Of a stretch of DNA of 26,303 nucleotides, positions 20,663 to 26,303 are shown piece after piece. The DNA is taken from contig JAICVT010000007.1 in the NCBI GenBank assembly GCA_025935235.1, positions 1 through 26,303 on the forward strand. Reading direction: 5' to 3'. Every line of letters starts with the position of its first letter. The first letter of the stretch is position 1. This DNA is from Ktedonobacterales bacterium. GTDB lineage: Bacteria > Chloroflexota > Ktedonobacteria > Ktedonobacterales > JADMIN01. Under the pieces are notes generated by a model that was not told where the DNA came from, ran no database searches, and saw only the letters and a program-made list of their open reading frames with translations. The position numbers were made by a program, and so were the translations under genes.

Positions 20663-21349
20663 CTACTCGCTCTCCATCTTGATCCAGCCCTTGCGCAGCG
20701 CGTGGACAACGGCCGCGGTGCGGTCGTTGACCGAGAGCTTCTTCAGAATGGAGGTGATGTGATTCTTGACCGTTTGATCACTAATCCCTAACGACTTGGC
20801 AATCTCTTTGTTACTGTTGCCCCGCGCGATGTAATCCAATATCTCAATCTCGCGACCAGAGAGCGGCGAATACAGCGGCTGCACTTCGGGAGGCTCTTCG
20901 GCGGTCATCTCGCGGAAGACGCGCAGCACGCGCTTGGCGACGGTGGGACGCGAGAGCACATTGTCGTTGATGATGTAGATGCCGCGGCTGACCTTGCGCA
21001 CGGCGTCCACCAGTTCCTCTGGCGAGATGCCCTTGAGCAGGTACGCCGCCGCGCCGAGCTTCATCGTCTGGAAGAGTTGCTCTTCGTCCTCGAAGGCCGT
21101 CAGCATGATGATGGCGACACGCGGGCTGGCGTGTCGCAGTTGGCGAGCAAGCTCCAGCGCATCGTTGGTCGAGAGCAGCGCGTCAATCAGGATGACATCG
21201 GGCATGTGCTGTTTGGCGAGGTCTAGCCCTTCGCGGCTGCTGGAGCTTTCGGCGATCACCACACAGTCGCCAGCCGCCTCCAGGGTTGCGCGGCAGCCCT
21301 GACGAAAGAGCGGGTGCTCGTCAATCAGCATAACTCGAATCGCGTCCAT
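20663..21349 (-). CDS. NarL/FixJ-type response regulator (receiver plus LuxR helix-turn-helix)
   Basis: A 228-residue two-component regulator. The receiver (1-120) has D10/E11, phospho-acceptor D56 in VILIDALLS, T84 (IIMLTAFED) and K106 (YLLKGISPEEL). The C-terminal LuxR domain (about 160-222) has LSGREIEILDYIARGNSNKEIAKSLGISDQTVKNHITSILKKLSVNDRTAAVVHALRKGWI, the standard four-helix DNA-binding unit. Start ATG 21349 has GAGAGG seven bases upstream; an in-frame ATG at 21370 is possible. No sensor kinase is adjacent. Its position just upstream of flp-cpaB-cpaE on the same strand suggests, but does not prove, control of the pilus genes. Confidence 0.95.
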   Translation of the reverse strand: MDAIRVMLIDEHPLFRQGCRATLEAAGDCVVIAESSSSREGLDLAKQHMPDVILIDALLSTNDALELARQLRHASPRVAIIMLTAFEDEEQLFQTMKLGAAAYLLKGISPEELVDAVRKVSRGIYIINDNVLSRPTVAKRVLRVFREMTAEEPPEVQPLYSPLSGREIEILDYIARGNSNKEIAKSLGISDQTVKNHITSILKKLSVNDRTAAVVHALRKGWIKMESE

Positions 21350-21426
21350 AGAGCGCCTCTCCCACCACATGTCAGCGCGTCCAGGTCCCAGGCTTCCGGC
21401 GCCTGCCCTGCGATATGCGCTCAGAT

Positions 21427-21432
21427 AGTATA
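21427..21432 (-). promoter_or_regulatory. Candidate -10 (TATACT) for the response regulator
   Basis: Minus-strand TATACT within GGATATACTATC lies 78 bp before the start codon, in an AT-rich patch. The -35 is weak (TTGTGG is 20 bp away). The same hexamer precedes cpaE. Confidence 0.35.
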
Positions 21433-21524
21433 TCCACAAATCGCGTGTGTAGCCACAATAGGCTAGGACCCCCTCGCTCTGGCCGCCCAGCGGGGCAGAG
21501 CCAGGCGGGATCGCCGCACACGCC

Positions 21525-21554
21525 AAGGGCGCTGGCACATCGGCCAGCGCCCTT
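21525..21554 (-). terminator. Hairpin after the aldolase gene
   Basis: A perfect 12-bp stem (AAGGGCGCTGGC and GCCAGCGCCCTT) with a 6-nt loop lies 60 bp after the aldolase stop. No U-tract follows. It probably separates the aldolase from the response regulator transcript. Confidence 0.55.
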
Positions 21555-21613
21555 CCATCACTGGATGCGCGCATCGCGTGCGGCGTTGCCCGCCGGATGG
21601 CGGCTCGCGCCAA

Positions 21614-22525
21614 CTAAGCGGAGTAGTCGGCGAGCAGCTCGCGGAACTGTTTGGCCAGTTCGATGGCCTCGTCAAACGGCCGCTGCCAGACGTTGCGCCC
21701 GAAGATCAGGCCCGTGGCGCCCGCGTCCATCGCGATGCGCGCCTTGTCAATGATGTCGCCCTCGCCTTGCATCTCGCCGCCGCTGAAGAGTACCAGCGCC
21801 TTGCCCGCCGACTCCACCACCATGCGGGTCGCATCTTCGCGCGAGACCTGCATCGTGTTGTAGGGCTTGGGAGCCAGCTTGTCCTTCTCGGGGTTGCTCT
21901 TGGGGACGTTGATCTTGACGATGTCGGCGCCTAGCTCGCTGGCTACCCGCGCCGCATAGTCTATGGCATAGAGGCTGTCGCGCCCGCCCTTCTTCTCCAT
22001 AGCCTCGCCGCGTGGGTAGGCCCACACGATGATCGGCATGCCGTAGTGGTCGCACTCCTCGCGCATCATGCGGAACTGCTCGAAGTCCTCGGCCTGCGCG
22101 GGCGAGCCAACATACAGCGTGTAGCCCACCGCGTCGGCGCCCAGCTTCACGGCGTCCTCGACCCCAGCGATCATCGGCGAGAACGCCTGGTCATCGGAGG
22201 GAATCTCAGTCTTGCCGTTGAGCTTGAGCACCAGCGGCACAGCGCCCGCATATTTGTACATATGCTTCTGTGCGATGCCATACTGGAAGACGATGCCAGA
22301 GAAGCCGCCTTCCTTCGCCAGCCGGAGCTGGAAGTCGGGGTCCTTGGCGGAAGGGTTGACAAAGAAGTCGCGGGGGCCGTGCTCCAGACCCTGGTCTATC
22401 GGCAGGAACAACAACGTGCCATTGCCGGGGCCAAAGCTATAGAGGAGCCGGTGGAGACGAGTTTTCTTGCCGATGCTGAGATCGAGATCGGCGAGCGTTG
22501 GCCGTTTCACACGCGTCATCGCCAT
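21614..22525 (-). CDS. fbaB: Class I fructose-bisphosphate aldolase, archaeal/DhnA type
   Basis: This Schiff-base aldolase interconverts fructose 1,6-bisphosphate with glyceraldehyde 3-phosphate and dihydroxyacetone phosphate in the cytosol. The 303-residue protein has LPIDQGLEHGP (D44), GMPIIVWAYPRG with the catalytic Tyr (Y170), ADIVKINVPKS with the Schiff-base lysine K204, and the phosphate-binding VLFSGGEMQG and ATGLIFGRNVWQRP loops. It is the DeoC/LacD-related FbaB/DhnA family, not the metal-dependent class II. ATG 22525 has AGGAG eight bases upstream. The leader contains a hairpin and a small frame that ends two bases before this start. A hairpin follows the gene. Confidence 0.95.
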   Translation of the reverse strand: MAMTRVKRPTLADLDLSIGKKTRLHRLLYSFGPGNGTLLFLPIDQGLEHGPRDFFVNPSAKDPDFQLRLAKEGGFSGIVFQYGIAQKHMYKYAGAVPLVLKLNGKTEIPSDDQAFSPMIAGVEDAVKLGADAVGYTLYVGSPAQAEDFEQFRMMREECDHYGMPIIVWAYPRGEAMEKKGGRDSLYAIDYAARVASELGADIVKINVPKSNPEKDKLAPKPYNTMQVSREDATRMVVESAGKALVLFSGGEMQGEGDIIDKARIAMDAGATGLIFGRNVWQRPFDEAIELAKQFRELLADYSA

Positions 22526-22527
22526 GG

Positions 22528-22680
22528 CTATTTCTCCTGTGCGCTGTGTCCGGCGCGCATGGGCGCCAACCCACAGTCAGCGCGCATCTCGCCGGGCATC
22601 GTGCGACGCGGGGCGGGCCGCTCGCGCCCTGTCGGTGGGGCTGTGCGCGTCTCCATCCTCAACGCCGCGACTCTCGCCAT
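22528..22680 (-). CDS. Possible 50-residue upstream ORF in the aldolase leader
   Basis: The frame has AGGAG seven bases before its ATG and stops (TAG) two bases before the aldolase ATG, a spacing seen in coupled genes. It encodes a basic peptide (starting MARVAALRMETRTAPP, ending AGHSAQEK) with no family I recognise. The best promoter nearby would start the transcript at about 22688 and remove the Shine-Dalgarno, which argues against it. Confidence 0.25.
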   Translation of the reverse strand: MARVAALRMETRTAPPTGRERPAPRRTMPGEMRADCGLAPMRAGHSAQEK

Positions 22681-22688
22681 TGAGAGTC
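22669..22688 (-). promoter_or_regulatory. Hairpin at the 5' end of the aldolase transcript
   Basis: GACTCTC and GAGAGTC (7-bp arms) enclose a 6-nt loop holding the ATG of the upstream frame. It lies at or just after the predicted transcription start, so it could shield the mRNA 5' end or control the upstream frame. Confidence 0.45.
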
Positions 22689-22694
22689 TCCTGT

Positions 22695-22724
22695 AGTCTA
22701 CCATGCGCCATCCGCGCGCGACAA
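22695..22724 (-). promoter_or_regulatory. Candidate promoter of the aldolase gene
   Basis: Minus-strand TTGTCG (22719-22724) and TAGACT (22695-22700) are 18 bp apart, giving a start near 22688 and a leader of about 160 nt. Confidence 0.4.
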
Positions 22725-22825
22725 ATCGCGCCTGGGGATGGCCGCCGCGCCCGTTCCCGATACCGTGGGACGCGCTCAGCCGTTGACTCACTGATGGCCA
22801 AATCCACGCGAGTTGGATGGGAGAG

Positions 22826-24241
22826 ATGATGCGCAGCCAGGGCGCCAGAACGCCGCTTCAGTCGCCGCGTCGTGCGCCAGTGAACGGGCGCGGGGCGTCC
22901 GACCTGTGGGCGCGGATCTGGCTGAGGCTGTGGGTGAGGCTGCGGGCCGGGCTGGCGGCGCACAGCGTCACGGGCTGGGCGCTGCGGCTGGCGCTGGTCG
23001 CCATCTACCTCGTCGGTTGGAGCGCACTCAGCCAGATTCACCTCCAGACCAGCGATCTCGAGCGCTTCTACATCCCCGCCGCGCTGATCGCGCTGCACGG
23101 GCGTCCGCTCTTCATCTACAGTAGTAGCCACCTGCGCGACTATCCGCTGGCGAATGGACCGCTGAGCATCGCGCCGCTGGTAGGCGCGCTGGGGCTGGCG
23201 GGCTGGCTGGGCTGGCTGCGCAGCATGGCGCTGACCCGCCTGGTCATCGTCGCGGTCTACAGCGTCTTCTCGCTGCTGCTGGCGCGCGAAGCCGTGCGGG
23301 TGGTGGATCGCTTTGCGCCAACGCCCCTGCGTGGCCCGCGGCGGCTGCTGGTCTATGAAGTCTTCCTGATCTCATTGCAGCTCTGGCAGAGCATGCTCTA
23401 CTACGGCCATGTGGAGCAGCCGCTGATGCTGTGGCTGGCGCTGGTCGGCGTGCGGCTGGTGGGCGAGGGCAAACCAGGGCGCGCGGGCGTCTGGCTGGGG
23501 CTGGCGCTGCTAACGCGCACGACCGCGCTGACGATCATCATCCCGGTAGCGCTGCTGCTGGCGACGCGAGCGGATTGGCGCGGGCTGTGGCGGTGGGGCG
23601 GCGCGCTGGCGGCGGTGGTCGTGGGCGGGCTGGCGCCCTTCGCCCTGGCCGATGGGCGCGATCTGCTCTATTCGCTCGTCACCTTCCACAATTCGCAGCA
23701 GTCGCTGGGTGGCAACCTGTGGACGCTGGTGAGCGGTACGCCGCTGGCCGCGCTGCCGCAGCACGCGGATGGGTTCATTGTGCTATTGGCGACGCTGGCG
23801 GTGGCGTGGGTGGTTCTGCGGGCGCGCGCGGATCTGCGCGCCGACTCGCGCGACTTCTACGCGCTGCTGGCGTTGTGTAGTCTGTGCCATCCAGCCTTCA
23901 TCAACATCCTCTGGCCCTACTACTTTCTGGAGGCCTTCACCTTCTGCGCCCTCTGGTGGCTGGCGGGCATCGGGGCGCTGGCGCGCGCGGGAGAGCGGGC
24001 GCGCTGGTGGCTGTGGGGGCTGGCGCCGCTCGGCCTGACGCTGCTGGGCCAGACGCGGCAATACGCGCTGACGCTACAAGAAGCGGCGACGCCCGGTGGT
24101 GGTGTCGCCGCCTGGAATCTGCTGACGTCTGTCGGATTGCTCGCGGTGATGGCGCTGCTGGCCTGGCGGCTGGCGCGCAGGCCCGCGAGCGCCCACTACG
24201 ATCGACAGGTAGCCACACAGCAGGCGAACGCGGGTGGCTGA
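22826..24241 (+). CDS. Multi-pass membrane glycosyltransferase, GT-C fold (GT87/DUF2029-like)
   Basis: A 471-residue membrane protein with about 10-11 helices. After the first helix (LALVAIYLVGWSAL) comes an outside loop, TSDLERFYIPAALIALHGRPLFIYSSS. It carries the acidic residues and the A-x-x-A-L-x-x-G-R-P-L-Y/F pattern of polyprenyl-phosphate-dependent GT-C enzymes such as GT87 mannosyltransferases. A conserved LALLTRTTALTIIIPVALLLATR stretch follows, then outside loops with NSQQSLGGNLWTL. Such enzymes take a sugar from a polyprenyl phosphate and attach it to a lipid, glycan or protein outside the membrane. The sugar is unknown. ATGs at 22817, 22826 and 22829 all lie near GGGAG; the exact start is uncertain. 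It is not adjacent to the WecG cluster. Confidence 0.8.
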   Translation: MMRSQGARTPLQSPRRAPVNGRGASDLWARIWLRLWVRLRAGLAAHSVTGWALRLALVAIYLVGWSALSQIHLQTSDLERFYIPAALIALHGRPLFIYSSSHLRDYPLANGPLSIAPLVGALGLAGWLGWLRSMALTRLVIVAVYSVFSLLLAREAVRVVDRFAPTPLRGPRRLLVYEVFLISLQLWQSMLYYGHVEQPLMLWLALVGVRLVGEGKPGRAGVWLGLALLTRTTALTIIIPVALLLATRADWRGLWRWGGALAAVVVGGLAPFALADGRDLLYSLVTFHNSQQSLGGNLWTLVSGTPLAALPQHADGFIVLLATLAVAWVVLRARADLRADSRDFYALLALCSLCHPAFINILWPYYFLEAFTFCALWWLAGIGALARAGERARWWLWGLAPLGLTLLGQTRQYALTLQEAATPGGGVAAWNLLTSVGLLAVMALLAWRLARRPASAHYDRQVATQQANAGG

Positions 24242-24265
24242 AGGTGCGCCTTGGCGGCCCTCCCG

Positions 24266-24330
24266 AACCCGCACAGGCGGGTTTCGCCTCGGCGGCAGCC
24301 GCCTCCCAGGCGCGGTTTCAACCGCCAGCC
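24266..24330. repeat. Dispersed intergenic repeat, copy 2
   Basis: This copy lies between two convergent genes. It has ACCCGC/GCGGGT arms around ACAG, then GCCGCCTCCCAG and GGTTTCAACCGCCAGCC. It aligns with 13994-14056; the last 17 bases are identical and the first palindrome shows paired base changes (GTCCGC/GCGGAC against ACCCGC/GCGGGT). Confidence 0.7.
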
Positions 24331-24340
24331 CCGTTGCTGC

Positions 24341-25939
24341 CTACACCAGCGCGCCAGCGCGCGCCAGCGTGCGGATGCGCTCCGCCGCCTCGGCCTGGCT
24401 CAACCCGCCCTGCTGGAACTGCGCCAGCACATCGTCCAGTGCGACGTGGCCATTGGCGGCGCTCGTCGCGGCGCCTTCGATGTCTGTCGCTGGCTCGGCC
24501 TCTGGACGCGGCGCGCGGGTGAATTGCCCCTCGCGGACGGCGAGCCAGAGATATAGCCCACCCACCGCCAGACCCACGATCAGCGCGGCGCCCGCCTGGC
24601 GCGCGACATCCTGCCAGTTGGGCAGCGGCACGCCCAGAGTCGCCGTGACGACCGAGTAGATCAGCGTTGCGGCTCCGCCAGCGGTGGCCAGCGCGCCCGC
24701 CGCCAGTAGCGCCAGCACGAAGCCACGGCGCGGCCCCTTGACGCCCTCGACGCGGGTGGCCGCGCCGAGCCACAGCGCCAGCGGCACATAGGCGACGCCA
24801 GCGATGGCGGTCGCGAAGGCCAGATGCCAGTTGGTGTCGGACGGCTGGGTTCCCGGGAAGTACTTGATGAGCGCGTCGTTGAGCAGCATCCACGCGCCGA
24901 CCCAGAACGGTCCCGCGAAGATCGCCGCCGAGATCGCGCGCATCGAGAGACGGGTGGTCAGCGCGTCCAGCGGCTGGTGGGCCTCGCTGCGCGTCAGCCG
25001 CCAGCCGTAGACCGCCAGCGCCAGCGCCGCGAAGACGAGCGTCGGAGCGGCGTTGAAGTTGTTGAAGTAGTCCGGCGCGGAGCCAGGCGTCGCCGTGATC
25101 AGGCGCAGCAGATACTCCGCGAGGCGCTGCAAGCCGTAGATCAGGCTGACGATGCCCGCCGCGAAGCCGAGCAGCAGGAAGACGGGCCGGATCAGCGTTC
25201 GCTGGAGGCCCGCGCGGAATAGATAGATCAGCCACACGACGATGACCAGCGCTGCCGCCGCCCAGATCCCGATCAGTTCAGAGCCAACGCAGGTGGGCAG
25301 GTAGGGGCCAGTGAAAGGCCCTTGCGGCTGGACCGCCACGCACGGAATAGCGCCGCTGGCGTTGCCGATCAGGTTCTCGGTGCGCGAGACGGCGGATGAC
25401 AGCATCGTGAGGGTGAAGAACGCCAGGATCAGCCCCAGGCCATCAATGCGCAGCCGCTGAAAGACCAGCGCGGCCCCGCGCGTGGGCGTCGCCCGCTGGC
25501 GTTCCCAGGCCAGCGCCAGCGCCAGACCGAGCGCGCTGATCGCCGTCGCCAAGGAGAACGCCAGCTCGTTCTGGAACGTGAGATCGAACTGCGAGAGCGC
25601 GGCGGTGCCCGCGGAAACGGCAACCAGCGTCGCGACGCCCAGCGCCAGATTCAGCGTGAAGGCGCGCACACCGCTCTCGCCGGGCTGTGGGTCGCTCGAC
25701 ATGTCGCGGCGGATCAGCCAATAATGCAGGCCGCCGAGGCCCGCGACGATGATCAGCGTGACGAGCGCCAGCACGACATTCTGCGTGACGCTGGCTCCGG
25801 TAGGAACCGAGTCATAATTGCCGCGCAGCGCCGTGAGCCGCAGCAGCACGCTCAGCAGCGACGAGACGCTCACCGTCAGAAAGACGGCCAGCGCGATCGT
25901 CACGACATAGAGGTAAGCGCGATACAGTCCTCGTGCCAT
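24341..25939 (-). CDS. 12-TM membrane protein with DUF5671-like repeats
   Basis: A 532-residue protein with AGGA eight bases before the ATG. It contains six copies of a two-helix unit, at about residues 6-78, 92-149, 163-243, 247-317, 333-396 and 403-470. Each has a first helix, a variable outside loop and a second helix ending in an aromatic/basic stretch (LHYWLIRRD, LALAWERQR, IYLFRAGLQR, VYGWRLTRSE, LALWLGAATR, LYLWLAVREG). This looks like three DUF5671 four-helix domains. The third loop has C200 and C217, which might pair outside. A 60-residue cytoplasmic tail ends with a short helical hairpin, VALDDVLAQFQQGGLSQAEAAERIRTLARAGAL. No catalytic motif is visible. Function is unknown; a transport or sensing role would be a guess. 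Confidence 0.75.
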   Translation of the reverse strand: MARGLYRAYLYVVTIALAVFLTVSVSSLLSVLLRLTALRGNYDSVPTGASVTQNVVLALVTLIIVAGLGGLHYWLIRRDMSSDPQPGESGVRAFTLNLALGVATLVAVSAGTAALSQFDLTFQNELAFSLATAISALGLALALAWERQRATPTRGAALVFQRLRIDGLGLILAFFTLTMLSSAVSRTENLIGNASGAIPCVAVQPQGPFTGPYLPTCVGSELIGIWAAAALVIVVWLIYLFRAGLQRTLIRPVFLLLGFAAGIVSLIYGLQRLAEYLLRLITATPGSAPDYFNNFNAAPTLVFAALALAVYGWRLTRSEAHQPLDALTTRLSMRAISAAIFAGPFWVGAWMLLNDALIKYFPGTQPSDTNWHLAFATAIAGVAYVPLALWLGAATRVEGVKGPRRGFVLALLAAGALATAGGAATLIYSVVTATLGVPLPNWQDVARQAGAALIVGLAVGGLYLWLAVREGQFTRAPRPEAEPATDIEGAATSAANGHVALDDVLAQFQQGGLSQAEAAERIRTLARAGALV

Positions 25940-26027
25940 GGATGAGTCCTCCCTCCACCTCGAAAGGTGATGTCGGGCGGGAGCGCAGATGAAATGAGCA
26001 ACGATCCCTGCCTGACTGTTATACGAT

Positions 26028-26033
26028 GGAGAA
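26028..26033 (-). promoter_or_regulatory. Candidate -10 (TATAAC) for the 12-TM protein gene
   Basis: It lies 89 bp before the ATG in an AT-richer patch. A TTGATA is only 13 bp upstream, too close for a standard -35, so the assignment is weak. Confidence 0.25.
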
Positions 26034-26054
26034 GGTTATCAAGGTAGTGACGTA

Positions 26055-26071
26055 GGGCGCAAAAAGCGCCC
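26055..26071 (-). terminator. Small hairpin after the DUF3090 gene
   Basis: GGGCGC, A5 (T5 on the minus strand), GCGCCC: a 6-bp stem with a 5-nt loop, 69 bp after the stop. No U-tract follows, so terminator function is uncertain. Confidence 0.3.
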
Positions 26072-26139
26072 CGCGCGAACGAAAATACACCGTTCTACGC
26101 AGGACGCTCAGGTGAGCGCGGAGCTGGCTCGCACGGCTC

Positions 26140-26303
26140 TCAGTTCAGGATGACCGGATGGTAGCCATTCTGCTTGGCGCAGATATGGCCTTCGTCCATT
26201 GGGCGATTGCAGAAGGGGCAGCGCGGGCGGCCCATCAGCATCAGGCTGTTGATGCTGGAGCAGAGTTGCTGCCCCTGCTGGCGGGTGAACAGCACGGAGA
26301 AGA
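26140..26303 (-). CDS. DUF3090 family protein, C-terminal 53 residues (gene continues past the window)
   Basis: Reading leftward from the right edge, the frame gives FSVLFTRQQGQQLCSSINS, then LMLMGRPRCPFCNRPMDEGHICAKQNGY, and ends HPVILN at TGA 26140-26142. The ending G-R-P-x-C-P-x-C-x-x-P-M/L-D-x-x-G-H-x-C-x-x-x-N-G-Y is the hallmark of DUF3090 (conserved in Actinobacteria and Chloroflexota). Its CxxC...C cysteines may bind zinc. The biochemical role is unknown; in other genomes it often neighbours a histidine-phosphatase-type gene, which would lie beyond the edge. Confidence 0.85.
   Translation of the reverse strand, partial: FSVLFTRQQGQQLCSSINSLMLMGRPRCPFCNRPMDEGHICAKQNGYHPVILN

Overview
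The window is GC-rich bacterial chromosome with ordinary dense coding on both strands. No phage, transposase, CRISPR or plasmid genes are visible. The best guess for the host is a high-GC member of the Chloroflexota (Ktedonobacteria-like or a related class). The clues are a leucine T-box in front of leuS, a short core-type MetE, a Tad-type Flp/CpaB/CpaE set, DUF5671-like and DUF3090 proteins, and proline-rich single-pass proteins with NTF2-like ectodomains. The phylum call is an inference; no 16S gene is present.

Layout. 1-3067: the end of a GNAT acetyltransferase, gpsA, a convergent small protein that looks like a free-standing EF-Tu domain III, and a SAM methyltransferase behind a good sigma70-type promoter. 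3086-5493 (minus): a two-HKD phospholipase-D-like protein with a C-terminal membrane anchor, and a universal stress protein with a GTG start and a perfect hairpin terminator. 6178-12171 (plus): a cell-envelope cluster of a membrane protein with two NTF2-like ectodomains, a WecG/TagA glycosyltransferase with no normal start codon, an RfaE1-like sugar kinase, an RfaE2-like nucleotidyltransferase, a run of four regularly spaced short palindromes, and MurJ. 12239-13870: a family-4-like uracil-DNA glycosylase with two replaced key residues, and core MetE. 13871-17229: dispersed repeats, a complete leucine T-box with specifier CUC and terminator, and leuS.

17415-21349 (minus): CpaE/TadZ with a complete receiver domain, CpaB, the Flp pilin, and a NarL-type response regulator. 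This is a partial Tad pilus locus; no CpaF, TadB/C, secretin or prepilin peptidase is in the window. 21614-22525 (minus): archaeal-type class I fructose-bisphosphate aldolase. 22826-24241 (plus): a GT-C type membrane glycosyltransferase. 24341-25939 (minus): a 12-TM protein built from six copies of a two-helix repeat. 26140-26303 (minus): the C-terminus of a DUF3090 protein.

How the genes fit together. WecG, RfaE1, RfaE2 and MurJ suggest envelope glycan synthesis and lipid-linked export. GpsA could supply glycerol-3-phosphate for lipids or glycan linkage units. The T-box ties leuS to leucine-tRNA charging. The two receiver-domain proteins near the pilin suggest phosphorylation control of the pilus. 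Points most worth checking are the ACG start of the WecG gene, the isolated EF-Tu-III-like protein, the palindrome array before murJ, the altered UDG, and the structured leaders before cpaE and the aldolase.
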